From NCBI GenBank assembly GCA_963728145.1, contig CAVSJA010000006.1:744001-808000 (forward strand): a stretch of DNA of 64,000 bases. Reading direction: 5' to 3'. Below the pieces are notes generated by a model, which ran no database searches, was not told where the DNA came from, and worked only from the letters and a program-made list of their open reading frames with translations. The translations under genes and the position numbers were made by a program. Source of the DNA: CAVSJA01 sp963728145 (lineage in GTDB: Bacteria > Bacteroidota > Bacteroidia > Chitinophagales > Chitinophagaceae). Each line of letters starts with the position of its first letter. Within the stretch, counting starts at the first letter, position 1. Below, piece after piece: positions 35,370-46,149 of this stretch.

Positions 35370-38300
35370 ATGAAGAAAGTATTACTTCTCACCACAATTG
35401 GAGTCGTTTTCTCATTTTTTCTAACGCAGGGACAAAACGTATTTAATCCGAATGACCTGAATAGAAGATGGAGGGACAGTTCGACTTTTCACAATGATAG
35501 CACCAAGCTATACGCCGATCCAAATCCAGCAATTACTGGTTTGCAAAAATGGGTTTCTGTAAGAACCAGCGGCATTGACAGCGCTGCCTGGGGAAAAGAT
35601 TATAAAGCCTACTTCATTAATGTTGGCGGAGTTCAAATGTCTTTCCGGCTGAAATATCCATACAGTTATAACAATCCGGATAGTGTCAATAAGAAATACC
35701 CTACCATGCTATTCTTCCACGGTGCCGGCGAACCCGGGTGCCCCAGCAATGGTGGTATTTATAATAATGAATTACAGTTAGGGCATGGAGGACAACACTT
35801 CAGGAACATAGTTAGTAATAACCAATTTGATGGGTTTCTTCTTTATCCCCAAATGGTAATTGGCAGTGGTTGTTGGGCGCAATGGGGCGCCGCTCCATTT
35901 GATCCATATTATGTGACCATCTTCCACATGATTGATTCAATAGCAAAATACGCACGCGGAGATATCGATAGGGTAATGACCTATGGTCTATCAAGTGGTG
36001 GTGGAGCCGCCTGGAGCGTTACTGCGGTGTATCCACAGCGCATTGCTAAAACCGCCCCTTCAGCCGCAGCAACAAATTCCATCAATTATGCCGATTTTGT
36101 ACACATACCAATATGGTTTGCTAGTGGTGGTACTGATACCAATCCAAACCTGTCTTACGCAATATCAACCTATAATGGAATAAAGAATTATGGGGCAGAT
36201 ATACGGTATACGCAATACCCAACTTTAGGCCATGGAGTTTGGAATAACCACTGGAATTATCCTAACCATTTTCCGACAAATCTCCAGTATATAGACTATC
36301 CGCAAAGCGTAGGCCCGCAACAAACCTGGCTTCAAAATATGCAGGGATTTCACAAAGCAAATCCCGTAGTGTACTTTCAACGATACGAATATTGCCCGGA
36401 TGAAATTTTCGATGCCAGGATCGGGATCACTGCCGGATTTTATGAATATCAGTGGCAGCGTAATGGTGTTACAATAGCCACAAGAGTTGGTGGCGTCAAT
36501 ACGATATTAGATAACACCGTTGTGACCTCTTATATCGGACATGAATTAACTGTTGATGATTTTGGCACATATAGAGTTCGATTTAGACGAACTTCAACAG
36601 CTCCATTCAGCGATTGGTCAATTAAGCCTGCCGTAATCTCACCAAAAGCTTCTACACAAACGCCGCCGTTAGCAATAACCGGATTAAAAAGTAAAGTATT
36701 ACCTGCTCCGGATGGAAATACTACCGTTCCGTTGAACCTTCCTGCCGGTTATTTTGGTTACGAATGGTATAGAGTAAGCGACAATGCTTTGGTTAGCACA
36801 ACTAACACATATAATGCGCCCGTAGGGCAATATCGCGCCAAGATCATAGAGGAATTTGGCTGCGGAAGCCAGTTCTCGCCAATCTTCACAGTTGTAAACG
36901 CTGCCGGAACTCCAAAACCGGAGCCTGCAAAGAACCTGGCTGCATTCGCAGTTTCAACAAGTCAAATTCAACTTGATTGGAACGAGAATCCAAACGCCGG
37001 TGAAAATGAAACAGGATTTGAAGTTTATCGTAGCACCACTGGCGGTGGTCCATATACTTTAGTTCACATCACTGCGCCAAACGTAACTACTTATACTGAT
37101 AATGGTTTGGCTGACGATACTAAGTACTACTATATCGTAAGAGCGGTTGGTAATTTCGGTGCAGCTGCAAATAGCAACGAGACAAATGCAACAACATTTA
37201 TAGATAATATTGCTCCAACAGCACCATCAAATCTTATTGCAACCTGTATCACGCGGGACAAAGTGAATCTTGCGTGGAGCCCGTCTACCGATAACACCGG
37301 TGTGACAGCATACGATATTTATATCAACGGGCAGAAGTCTTATACAACCACAAACACGAAATATTATGTTAGTGAATTGACGCCTCAGCAAACACTTACT
37401 TTCATTGTAAAGGCAAGAGACCTATCAGGCAATATTTCACAACCAAGTAATCAATTAGTTGCTCAGACCATTGCTCAGGGCTTATGTTATAAAGTTTACC
37501 AGGGAGATTGGGATATATTACCCGATTTCAACACACTCACTCCGGTGAAGGAAGGGATGACGCCTAATATTGATCTTTCAGTTAGACCAGCAGGCGTGAA
37601 TGATTTCTTCGGATTTGTGTGGGAGGGATTTTATTTGCCCACTACCAGTACTGGTGGTGCCGAAACCGATCATAGGCTAAGGACATGTTCGGATGATGGT
37701 AGCAAGGTATACTTCAACATACCTTACCTGCATGAGGGTGCGTCAACCGTAAACAATGATGGACTACATGGCAATGGCACATGTGTGCAAAGTTCCAACC
37801 TTTCTGTCACGCAAGCCACACCTTACCCAATCACAATGACCATGTTTGAAAAGACGGGTGGTGAGGACATGCAATTGACATTCTCCACAAATGCTGGCGG
37901 AGCCTATACAACTGTTCCCAATGCAAGGTTTGCTGAAACATATACAGGTCCTGGTGGAACTGCTCCTGCTGCGCCAACTCACCTTGTTGCTTATGCGACG
38001 GGACATAATAGAATTGATTTGGCCTGGACTGACAACAGCAATAATGAAACAGGATTTGAAGTAACGCGTGCAACTGTGATTAACGGAACTTATGTTCCTG
38101 TTGGAACCGTTACAGGTACAAACTTTGCTGATTCAAATGTTGTTGCCAATACTCCATACTACTATAGAGTGAGAGCGATCGGCGCATTTGGTCAATCAGC
38201 CACAGTAGCCCTGGAAGTAGAATGGCAGGGAAATGGTCTGCTCACTGACGCGAATGGAAATGCAGCCCGTGGTTTAACTGCGACCAACACCACTTTCAAT

Positions 38301-41300
38301 CCTTCAGATAAAGTTGAAGGGTCTAATTCATTTTCATTCAATGGTACTACCGCATTCCTGACAGTTACAAACAGTACAGGTGGAGGATTTCCAAGCAATG
38401 GAGGCTATAACAAGCGCTCGATAGGGCTTTGGGTGAAACCGACTGTAGTTCCAACCAATGCCAAAGTGATGTGGTTTGATAGCGGCGGACCAGATAATGG
38501 TATTGCATTGCGTACAACGTCAACTGCTGGGGGAGATGTTCCGGATCTGGTGGCAGGTATTGCAAGTGGAAGTACCAGGGATAGTATCAAACTTGCCAAC
38601 TTTACAACGAGTCCGAACTGGATCGCGGGAGGTTGGAACCATGTCGCTGTAGTTTATGCAGCTCCTTCATTCAGACTTCTTTTGAACGGAGTTGAAGTTG
38701 CTTCAAAAACATTAGCCGCTGCCTTCAATACAATTGCGGCAAATAGTGGTTCGTCTTCGAGGATCGGCTACCCGAGCACGGATAACGTATTTAATGATGT
38801 TCAGACCACCTATGCATTCTATTCTGGATTGATGGATGATATCTGGATTAATGGTATGGCTTCTACGATGCCGCTTCCTGCTGCGCCTCCAGCGCCATCA
38901 GGCTTGACTGCACAAGTGGTTTCAAAAGATAATATCAACCTTCAATGGAATGATAATTCAAGCAATGAAACTGGATTCGAGATCTATCGTTCAGTTGGAG
39001 ACAACACAGATTTCCGCCTGATTAAAACGGTAACTTTTGGCGGTACGACTGGAACAAGAAATTATAGTGATACTGCGTTGTTTGCTAATATCACCTATTA
39101 TTATAGAGTGCGTGCGATTGGACCTGGTCTGCCTTCATCTTATACAAATGAAGTAAATGCAACCACGCAAAATACTGCGCCGGTTATTTCGAATGTGCTT
39201 GACTATGCGATGAAGTATGCTACGGTATACAACCTGCCGATCAATGCCACAGATGAAGATGGTGATCCTCTGTCATTCAGCTTCGATAACCTTCCCGCGT
39301 TTACAAATATTGTGACATTGAGCAACGGAAATATCGAAGTAGTTTATAGCCCAACCATCGGTGACCAGGGTGCATACACCACAACGGTCATCGTAGGTGA
39401 TGGACATAATGGATTCGATACTACATTCTTCACTCTTGTGGTTAACGACAATACAGTGCCTACACTTAACAACGTGAATAATGTTGTTATGAACGAGGGC
39501 GGAAATGTACTTGTTCCATTAACGGCAAATGATGTTGAAGGAAACAATTTCATGGTATGGTCTACTACCGGAATGCCATCCTTTGCAACATTTACCGACA
39601 ATGGCAATGGAAGTGCATCAGTAAGATTCCAACCAGGCTATTCCGCTTCAGGATTCTATACCATGACCGTATTTGTAGATGATGGTAGTGGATCATGGGC
39701 GAGCAGGACCTTCAACATTACAGTGAATGAAGTGGATCCGAACGAGACATTCCAGATCAATTTCCAATACTTCACTGCTGTGCTTTCACCACTTTGGAAT
39801 AATGTAAATCTGTTCACTCAGCCCAAGCCATTCAATGTTTCTAACCTCAGGAATACAAAAGGTCAGGTGACAACTGTTGGAATTAATGCACTCAATGATT
39901 GGTATTTCGCATCAGAATCAGGAGTGCAAACCGGCAATAACTCTGGCGTTTATTCAGATACAGTAATGAAGGACTTCATGAACTGGGGCTTCTTCAGCAC
40001 TGGAATAGGCGACTCAGTAAGATTGAGAGTTAGAAATCTCGATCCTGCCAAACGATACAACTTTACATTCTTCGCAAGCACTGGCGACAATTTTGGTGTA
40101 TTAAATGCAGGCTCCGAAACGAAGTATCGTATCGGAACTGCAGAAGCGATCGTGCATCCATACCTTAATACACAGGAGACGGATACGATTTACCAGGTTG
40201 CTCCAAATGGTGCAGGAGAAGTATTCATAACGGCAGTCGGCAACGCCGCGGGTAATGCCGGCGGATTGTTGAACTCGATTGTAATTGATGGTGCGTTTGA
40301 TGATGGAACCACTCCGGTCAAACCGCTTAACCTGACAGGGCAACTCGTGGAAAATACAGGTGTAAGGTTGCAGTGGGTTGACAGATCGTACAATGAGTTT
40401 AGTTACAGAATTTATCGCGCAACAGCATTTGGTGGTCCATACAGCTTGCTGAATCCCGGAGATAATAATAAGGATAGTGTTGGTTATACGGATGCTACAG
40501 TGGTACAGTTCACTACTTATTATTATTATGTAGCTGGAAATAATAATCATGGTGATGGAGCAAGCAGCGATACGATTTCTGTATCAACAGAAAACAATCA
40601 ACCTGTAATTGCAAACGTGAACGACATATTTGTGAAGACTGACGGTACAGTTAATGAAGATTTCACTGTAACCGATCATCCAACTGATGTATTGACAGTT
40701 TCAATTACAAACAAGCCATCCTTCGTTACGCTTACACCAATGGGTGGCAATAATTATAGAATTACAGTTACGCCAACTTTCGACAATGTTGGATTCTATT
40801 TCCTGGATATTGTTGCAGAAGATGATAAAGGCGGTCTTACCACCAGGAAGCTGAACGTGACAGTTGCCGATAAGAATGTGCGTTCGATCTATGTGAATTT
40901 CGGACAGGTTGGTTTGAATGCACCTGCTCCATGGAATAATTTCCTCCACTTCGGCGGCCCCGGTTCTGCAATCGCGAATCTGAGAGATGAAGCTGGTGTA
41001 GTTACTACCATTGGTCTTACACATGGCAATGCATGGGGCGGAGTGATACTAACCGGCCACCTCACTGGAAACAATACCGGTGCATACCCGGATACAGTTA
41101 TCAGAAGTGGTCTTTGGTACAATGATGTTGGAGCAAGGACCATCACAATAAATGGATTGGATAATTCTAAACGCTACAATATTGTAATCTTCGGAAGTCA
41201 GAATGAAGGATATGATGCATCTGCCCGCTACACAGTTAACGTAGGTAGCCAATCAGATACGTTGAATGCAAGGAATAATACCAATATGACCGCAAATATC

Positions 41301-42596
41301 AACGGACTAACTCCAGTTGGTGGTGCGATCACCCTAAGCCTGATCAAGATGGCTTCTGCAAACTTCCAGTTCCTGAATGCAATGGTATTGGAAGAATATA
41401 CAAATCCTAATCTTGTCCTCAACCCGGTGAACCTTTATGTTGAGCCGAGAGACAGGAATTCAACTGTTCTTACATGGAGCGACCGTACAGATAACGAAGA
41501 CCTGGTAGATGGATTCCTCCTGCAGCGTGCAAGTGACTCCCTGTTTAATAATATTCAACAGTCAGTGACACTCGCAAGGAACGTGACGACCTACACTAAT
41601 ACCGGTCTCAACCCGAATACCAAGTATTGGTACAGGATCAGGGCGAAGAAAGGTGGAGTGAACTCAGATTGGAGTAACCGAGTAAAGACGATCACGCCGA
41701 ATTCGAGAGTATATGTGAACTTCAACTATGTAGTTCAAAGTGCAGGATCTCCATGGAATAATTTTGAGTCCCAACCAAACCTTGGTACTACATTGTCGAA
41801 CCTCGTCAATTATGCTGGAGCTACGACAGGATATAACCTGCAGATCACATTGCCATTCAACGGTGAGAATAATGCGGGTATGCCTACCAGCAATATGTTT
41901 GGTGTACCGAACCAGGTAACGCAATCAAGCTACTGGATCGACAATACCCAGGTATCTCAAATGAGACTTTCAGGATTAAATCAAACCAAGCGTTATCGCA
42001 TCGGATTTATTTCAAGCTCGAACTGGGTTGGAGGTGATCTTACAACAACGCTTTCGATCAACGGTCGTAAGGTTTATATCAACGCATGGCAGAATACAAC
42101 GAAGATTGTTTCGATCGGCGACCTGGTTCCTGATTCAAATGGAGAAATGCTATTGGACTTCTCAACCACAAATGCAGCAGGCAATGGTTATAACTCAGGC
42201 GTCATTATCGATTCTTATGATGACGTGAATGGTGGTGGAGTATTAAATGCGCCGAATAATAATGGGCTCAATCCTAACGTGGTTTTTGAACAGGGTGATG
42301 CGAGACAGACAACTATTATTACTGAAGAATTAAATGCGAGGATTTATCCAAATCCATTCAAGGATGTAGTTAACATCGACTTCTACAACAAAGCTGGTAC
42401 GAAGGCGACGATAGTTGAAGTGTTCGATGTAACAGGAAGATTGGTGATGCGTCAACAATACAGCGGCCTGCCGGAAGGATACAATACCATTAGGTTGGGT
42501 ACGCCTCAAGGCAAGCTGGAAACAGGAGTTTATATGCTTACTTTAAAAGTGGATGGAAAAGTTGTTAAGACAGGCAAGTTGGTAAAAGCCAAATAG
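35370..42596 (+). CDS. Giant secreted alpha/beta hydrolase with FN3, PA14-like and LamG-like domains and T9SS tail
   Basis: 2408 residues. After the signal peptide (MKKVLLLTTIGVVFSFFLTQ) comes a hydrolase domain at about 80-330: MLFFHGAGEPG, nucleophile in GLSSGGGAAW (about 207), Asp in SGGTDTNP and His in LGHGVWNNH. Then follow FN3 domains (ETGFEVYRSTTGG type, at least five), a PA14-like region (about 710-850, LCYKVYQGDWDILPDF), a LamG-like domain (about 950-1150, RSIGLWVKPT, WNHVAVVY), cadherin-like domains (DEDGDPLSF) and several carbohydrate-binding-like segments of the type RIYVNFG...PWNNF. It ends in a type A sorting domain (RIYPNPFKDVVNIDFY to GKLVKAK). It is a T9SS-exported enzyme that probably binds polysaccharide; it is a third relative of the two hydrolases at 21-29 kb and stands beside the exopolysaccharide export genes. 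Confidence 0.8.
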   Translation: MKKVLLLTTIGVVFSFFLTQGQNVFNPNDLNRRWRDSSTFHNDSTKLYADPNPAITGLQKWVSVRTSGIDSAAWGKDYKAYFINVGGVQMSFRLKYPYSYNNPDSVNKKYPTMLFFHGAGEPGCPSNGGIYNNELQLGHGGQHFRNIVSNNQFDGFLLYPQMVIGSGCWAQWGAAPFDPYYVTIFHMIDSIAKYARGDIDRVMTYGLSSGGGAAWSVTAVYPQRIAKTAPSAAATNSINYADFVHIPIWFASGGTDTNPNLSYAISTYNGIKNYGADIRYTQYPTLGHGVWNNHWNYPNHFPTNLQYIDYPQSVGPQQTWLQNMQGFHKANPVVYFQRYEYCPDEIFDARIGITAGFYEYQWQRNGVTIATRVGGVNTILDNTVVTSYIGHELTVDDFGTYRVRFRRTSTAPFSDWSIKPAVISPKASTQTPPLAITGLKSKVLPAPDGNTTVPLNLPAGYFGYEWYRVSDNALVSTTNTYNAPVGQYRAKIIEEFGCGSQFSPIFTVVNAAGTPKPEPAKNLAAFAVSTSQIQLDWNENPNAGENETGFEVYRSTTGGGPYTLVHITAPNVTTYTDNGLADDTKYYYIVRAVGNFGAAANSNETNATTFIDNIAPTAPSNLIATCITRDKVNLAWSPSTDNTGVTAYDIYINGQKSYTTTNTKYYVSELTPQQTLTFIVKARDLSGNISQPSNQLVAQTIAQGLCYKVYQGDWDILPDFNTLTPVKEGMTPNIDLSVRPAGVNDFFGFVWEGFYLPTTSTGGAETDHRLRTCSDDGSKVYFNIPYLHEGASTVNNDGLHGNGTCVQSSNLSVTQATPYPITMTMFEKTGGEDMQLTFSTNAGGAYTTVPNARFAETYTGPGGTAPAAPTHLVAYATGHNRIDLAWTDNSNNETGFEVTRATVINGTYVPVGTVTGTNFADSNVVANTPYYYRVRAIGAFGQSATVALEVEWQGNGLLTDANGNAARGLTATNTTFNPSDKVEGSNSFSFNGTTAFLTVTNSTGGGFPSNGGYNKRSIGLWVKPTVVPTNAKVMWFDSGGPDNGIALRTTSTAGGDVPDLVAGIASGSTRDSIKLANFTTSPNWIAGGWNHVAVVYAAPSFRLLLNGVEVASKTLAAAFNTIAANSGSSSRIGYPSTDNVFNDVQTTYAFYSGLMDDIWINGMASTMPLPAAPPAPSGLTAQVVSKDNINLQWNDNSSNETGFEIYRSVGDNTDFRLIKTVTFGGTTGTRNYSDTALFANITYYYRVRAIGPGLPSSYTNEVNATTQNTAPVISNVLDYAMKYATVYNLPINATDEDGDPLSFSFDNLPAFTNIVTLSNGNIEVVYSPTIGDQGAYTTTVIVGDGHNGFDTTFFTLVVNDNTVPTLNNVNNVVMNEGGNVLVPLTANDVEGNNFMVWSTTGMPSFATFTDNGNGSASVRFQPGYSASGFYTMTVFVDDGSGSWASRTFNITVNEVDPNETFQINFQYFTAVLSPLWNNVNLFTQPKPFNVSNLRNTKGQVTTVGINALNDWYFASESGVQTGNNSGVYSDTVMKDFMNWGFFSTGIGDSVRLRVRNLDPAKRYNFTFFASTGDNFGVLNAGSETKYRIGTAEAIVHPYLNTQETDTIYQVAPNGAGEVFITAVGNAAGNAGGLLNSIVIDGAFDDGTTPVKPLNLTGQLVENTGVRLQWVDRSYNEFSYRIYRATAFGGPYSLLNPGDNNKDSVGYTDATVVQFTTYYYYVAGNNNHGDGASSDTISVSTENNQPVIANVNDIFVKTDGTVNEDFTVTDHPTDVLTVSITNKPSFVTLTPMGGNNYRITVTPTFDNVGFYFLDIVAEDDKGGLTTRKLNVTVADKNVRSIYVNFGQVGLNAPAPWNNFLHFGGPGSAIANLRDEAGVVTTIGLTHGNAWGGVILTGHLTGNNTGAYPDTVIRSGLWYNDVGARTITINGLDNSKRYNIVIFGSQNEGYDASARYTVNVGSQSDTLNARNNTNMTANINGLTPVGGAITLSLIKMASANFQFLNAMVLEEYTNPNLVLNPVNLYVEPRDRNSTVLTWSDRTDNEDLVDGFLLQRASDSLFNNIQQSVTLARNVTTYTNTGLNPNTKYWYRIRAKKGGVNSDWSNRVKTITPNSRVYVNFNYVVQSAGSPWNNFESQPNLGTTLSNLVNYAGATTGYNLQITLPFNGENNAGMPTSNMFGVPNQVTQSSYWIDNTQVSQMRLSGLNQTKRYRIGFISSSNWVGGDLTTTLSINGRKVYINAWQNTTKIVSIGDLVPDSNGEMLLDFSTTNAAGNGYNSGVIIDSYDDVNGGGVLNAPNNNGLNPNVVFEQGDARQTTIITEELNARIYPNPFKDVVNIDFYNKAGTKATIVEVFDVTGRLVMRQQYSGLPEGYNTIRLGTPQGKLETGVYMLTLKVDGKVVKTGKLVKAK

Positions 42597-42631
42597 ATAG
42601 AACAGGTTATTAGAGCTATATAAGTTTTTAA

Positions 42632-42665
42632 AATCCGGGAACTGAACGAGGGTTCCCGGATTTTT
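42632..42665 (+). terminator. Intrinsic terminator after the 2408-residue gene
   Basis: AATCCGGGAAC (42632-42642) pairs perfectly with GTTCCCGGATT (42652-42662), followed by TTTTT. It ends 38 bp before the Wzc-like gene, leaving little room for a separate promoter unless some transcription reads through. Confidence 0.85.
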
Positions 42666-42703
42666 GGTACATTTTCATCTGAAACTACAAAATACCCCAG
42701 TCC

Positions 42704-44908
42704 ATGGACCTCTTATATTTATTGTATTCGCTTCTGCGAAAGAAATGGATCATTGTGGGATGCACCTTGTTGGGTGTCGCCGCTGGGTTCGGTTTTACCT
42801 TTCTCAAGAAGAAACAGTATGTTGCCTTTGCGCAGTATTCTACCGGCTTTACTATGGAGAATAAGGTAAAGCTCACGGAGAACGATAATCTAAACTTTTA
42901 CGAGATAGACCTTCGCTTCAATAACGTGATCGAGACCTTCAAATCTGCGAAGGTGCTCGGAATGCTTTCCTATAAGTTGATGCTGCATGACCTTGAAGAC
43001 AAGAGACCTTTTCGTCAATTGAGTGAAGATCAAAAACAAAATGAAACACTTAAGACTATCAATCTTGAGAAGGTCAAGGAAATTCTGAGAAGAAAGGTTG
43101 ATTTTATTGACCTGGTAAGCCCTTATGACGCTGAAGAGAAAAAAGTCTATGACCTGATCAGCCTTTATGGCTATGACGGAGAAACTTTATATAACAATCT
43201 TCAATTCGATCGCGTAGGTAGAACGGACTTCATTAATATCTTTTTTAAATCAGAGAATCCTGAGCTTTCTGCATTCGTCGTGAATACGATTGGGGATCAG
43301 TTCATCCGATTCTTTAATAGCATTTATGGTATAAGAACACAGGATGCCAAAATAAAGCTTGATTCGCTGATAAAGCAAAAAGAGGCGGAAATGGTTAGGT
43401 TGACTGAAACACTCAGACACTTTAAAGACAGCTTAGGTCCACCAAGTATTGGCGAAAGAGCCAGCCAGGCGATGACAACCGTAACTACACTCACGTCCGA
43501 TTATCAGAAAGAATTAGCCAAGCTGAATGGTTTAAGAGCAGATTTGCGTTCAGTTGATGAACAGTTGAGGGTATTAAACACACCAACCACAGGTGTTGTA
43601 AATAATAATGCGGAAATAATGCGATTGCGCAATACAAATTCGCAACTGGAATTGGATAAAGCCGGTAAGACCGACGAAGAAAAAAGACTGATTCAAACAA
43701 AAATTGATGCGAACGCGCAAAAGCTCATAGATCTGGGCAGATTGAATAGTCCAAATGCTCAAAAGAAATTAGAAAAAGATAGCGAAAAGAGAGATCAGCT
43801 CGTCGGTAGAAAAACGGACCTTATTCAGCAAATCATAGCAGCGGAAAGAAATGTGCAGCTATTTCTGGAAGAAAAGAATAAGTATGAAAAGCTTGGCAGC
43901 GCGGGCGGCGGAGACGAAGTATCGCAACAATTTATCGAAAATAAGCTTGAAACAGCAACCAAAGAATACAATCAATTAAGAAATACTTTGCAAGGTACAC
44001 TTGATCTCAACGTGAACCCTGAAAATAATATTAAACCGGTACTGCCCGGTCAGCCACCGATCAATCCCGAGCCTTCACGAAGACTGCTCTTTATGGGTAT
44101 CGCAGGGGTGTTGATGGCATTTCTCTCGAGCTTTATTATACTACTACTCGAGTTTATGGATACGTCGTATAAAACGCCATCCATCTTTAATCGTTCAGCG
44201 AAATTAAAAACACTCTGTATAATTAACAGGGTTGATTTCAAAGAAAAACCGCTTACTGATTATTTCCATACCAATGGACAAACGGATCGAGGTAAGGAAG
44301 AAACGATTTTTGTAGAAAATCTGCGAAAGCTTCGTTATGAATTGGAACAAAGCGGGAAGAAGATATTTCTCGTTACCAGTACGCGTGTATCCGAAGGAAA
44401 AACGACGATTATCGAAGCTTTAGCAAACAGTTTTAGTCTCAGCAAGAAAAAAGTTTTGTTGATCGACGCGAATTTTTCAAACAATACGCTCACAGATAAA
44501 TTTGCTGCAAAACCTGCACTCGAACAATTCAGTGTGAACGGCACTTCAACAGCACATGAGAAATTCATAAATATTGCAAGTCAAACCCCGATACCGTTTA
44601 CGGATATCGTTGGGTGCAAGGAAGGAAACTATACTCCGTCCGAGGTCCTGCCCAAGAATAACCTTCTTGAAAACCTCAAATCAATTACGGGTGAATATGA
44701 TTTCGTGTTTATTGAAGGCGCTGCGCTAAATACGCATGCGGACAGCAAGGAATTATCAAAATACGCCGAAGGGATCATCTCAGTTTTTTCCGCACGATCC
44801 TCGCTTCGCCCTACTGATAAGGAATCCATAGAATATCTTAAGAGTACAGGTAATAAATTTACCGGTGCAGTGTTTAACCAGGTCGAACCTGAGAATATGG
44901 ATATGTAA
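42704..44908 (+). CDS. Wzc-like polysaccharide co-polymerase / BY-kinase
   Basis: 734 residues. A Wzz-type domain with a transmembrane helix at about 12-32 and another at about 463-485 (GIAGVLMAFLSSFIILLLEF) flank a long periplasmic coiled coil (about 210-440). The cytoplasmic part is a BY-kinase fold: FLVTSTRVSEGKTTIIEALA is Walker A, VLLIDANF is the A' motif (the second Asp is Asn here), and YDFVFIEGA is Walker B. The usual C-terminal tyrosine cluster is absent, the protein ending NQVEPENMDM. It should control chain length and export of the exopolysaccharide. It leads a run of five closely spaced genes (42704-48460). Confidence 0.85.
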   Translation: MDLLYLLYSLLRKKWIIVGCTLLGVAAGFGFTFLKKKQYVAFAQYSTGFTMENKVKLTENDNLNFYEIDLRFNNVIETFKSAKVLGMLSYKLMLHDLEDKRPFRQLSEDQKQNETLKTINLEKVKEILRRKVDFIDLVSPYDAEEKKVYDLISLYGYDGETLYNNLQFDRVGRTDFINIFFKSENPELSAFVVNTIGDQFIRFFNSIYGIRTQDAKIKLDSLIKQKEAEMVRLTETLRHFKDSLGPPSIGERASQAMTTVTTLTSDYQKELAKLNGLRADLRSVDEQLRVLNTPTTGVVNNNAEIMRLRNTNSQLELDKAGKTDEEKRLIQTKIDANAQKLIDLGRLNSPNAQKKLEKDSEKRDQLVGRKTDLIQQIIAAERNVQLFLEEKNKYEKLGSAGGGDEVSQQFIENKLETATKEYNQLRNTLQGTLDLNVNPENNIKPVLPGQPPINPEPSRRLLFMGIAGVLMAFLSSFIILLLEFMDTSYKTPSIFNRSAKLKTLCIINRVDFKEKPLTDYFHTNGQTDRGKEETIFVENLRKLRYELEQSGKKIFLVTSTRVSEGKTTIIEALANSFSLSKKKVLLIDANFSNNTLTDKFAAKPALEQFSVNGTSTAHEKFINIASQTPIPFTDIVGCKEGNYTPSEVLPKNNLLENLKSITGEYDFVFIEGAALNTHADSKELSKYAEGIISVFSARSSLRPTDKESIEYLKSTGNKFTGAVFNQVEPENMDM

Positions 44909-44943
44909 AAATTGATTTATAAATAATCTCGTTAAACCTTATT

Positions 44944-46149
44944 GTGAAGCTTGCGTTTTTCAATAGTGACCAAATTCTAAGCCGGGGAAGATACCCCTGG
45001 GTAGATTATGCCAGGGGGATAACTATCCTGTTGGTTTGTTATCGGCACGTTTTCGAAGGACTGGTGAATGTCGGAGTTGGATCGAATAGCTTTCCGTTAT
45101 TAAAATATTCGAACATATTTTTCTTCAGCTTCCGCATGCCACTGTTCTTTATTGTATCGGGGATCTTTCTTGGAGGAAGCCTGCTAAGAAAGGGAACAGG
45201 AAGCTATGTTGGTAACAGGGTTCAGACCATTCTTTATCCCTTGCTCTTGTGGGGTAGTATTCATATCACATTGCAATTGATTTTTGCCGACTACGTGAAC
45301 GCGACTGCGTATCGCCAACCAACAGATTACCTGAACCTTATCCTTCACCCGAGAAGAGTAGAACAGTTCTGGTATTTGAACGCATTGTTCTTTGTGGGGG
45401 TGTTGTATGTGTTGATAAAGGAGTATTTAAAATTCAATCACTGGTACCAGATCATATTAGGTCTGTTGATGTACGGTGTCGCCGGATATCTCCATATAAA
45501 TAATATTGAAGTTGGTTTTCTGATCGACGTGTTATTCTTCTATTTCTTTTTCGCAATCGGTGACCTGGCCGCGGACATTTTCCTGAATGAAAAGAATTAT
45601 AAGTTCCTTAGTTCAGCAAAGACTCTATTACTCTTGTTGCCTGCCTTTGGATTGCTGCAGTACTATTTCACAGAATTGAATCTGAAATATCAGGATGATT
45701 ATTTTGTTCAATATAAAATGCCCGCACTTTATGCAATTACAGCATTAGTTGGTGGCGCATTTGTATTGAATGTATCATTCATCCTTCAGCGATTGAATAT
45801 TTTCCGCTTTTTGCGGGTGATTGGTTATCATTCCTTGTACATCTATGTAATGCACCTGATGATCACAGCGGCAACGAGGATTGTGCTGGTAAATGTTTTT
45901 CGAATAGAGAATATTCCATTGTTGATGATCATTAGTGTTACTGCAGGAATAATCATACCGATCATTTTCTTTAATATAATGGAGCAGCTCGGCGCATGGT
46001 GGCTATTCACTTTGAAGAAAAAGCAGCCAAGAAAGGTAGTGTCAACAAACGTACAACCCTATTACCATGGCGCAGGAATTTTAACTCCTAAGGAAAGTGT
46101 TTCATTGAAGAAAGATGAAAAATCTGATGATGGAAAACGAGCAGGATAA
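44944..46149 (+). CDS. Membrane acyltransferase (acyltransferase family 3)
   Basis: 401 residues with about ten transmembrane helices. The N-terminus WVDYARGITILLVCYRHVFE carries the Arg and His pair of acyltransferase-3 proteins (OafA type), which add acetyl or other acyl groups to sugars as they cross the inner membrane. The start is a GTG at 44944; no in-frame ATG lies upstream of the conserved motif. Its last 23 bases overlap a small membrane-peptide gene. Position within the export operon suggests that it decorates the exopolysaccharide. Confidence 0.85.
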   Translation: MKLAFFNSDQILSRGRYPWVDYARGITILLVCYRHVFEGLVNVGVGSNSFPLLKYSNIFFFSFRMPLFFIVSGIFLGGSLLRKGTGSYVGNRVQTILYPLLLWGSIHITLQLIFADYVNATAYRQPTDYLNLILHPRRVEQFWYLNALFFVGVLYVLIKEYLKFNHWYQIILGLLMYGVAGYLHINNIEVGFLIDVLFFYFFFAIGDLAADIFLNEKNYKFLSSAKTLLLLLPAFGLLQYYFTELNLKYQDDYFVQYKMPALYAITALVGGAFVLNVSFILQRLNIFRFLRVIGYHSLYIYVMHLMITAATRIVLVNVFRIENIPLLMIISVTAGIIIPIIFFNIMEQLGAWWLFTLKKKQPRKVVSTNVQPYYHGAGILTPKESVSLKKDEKSDDGKRAG

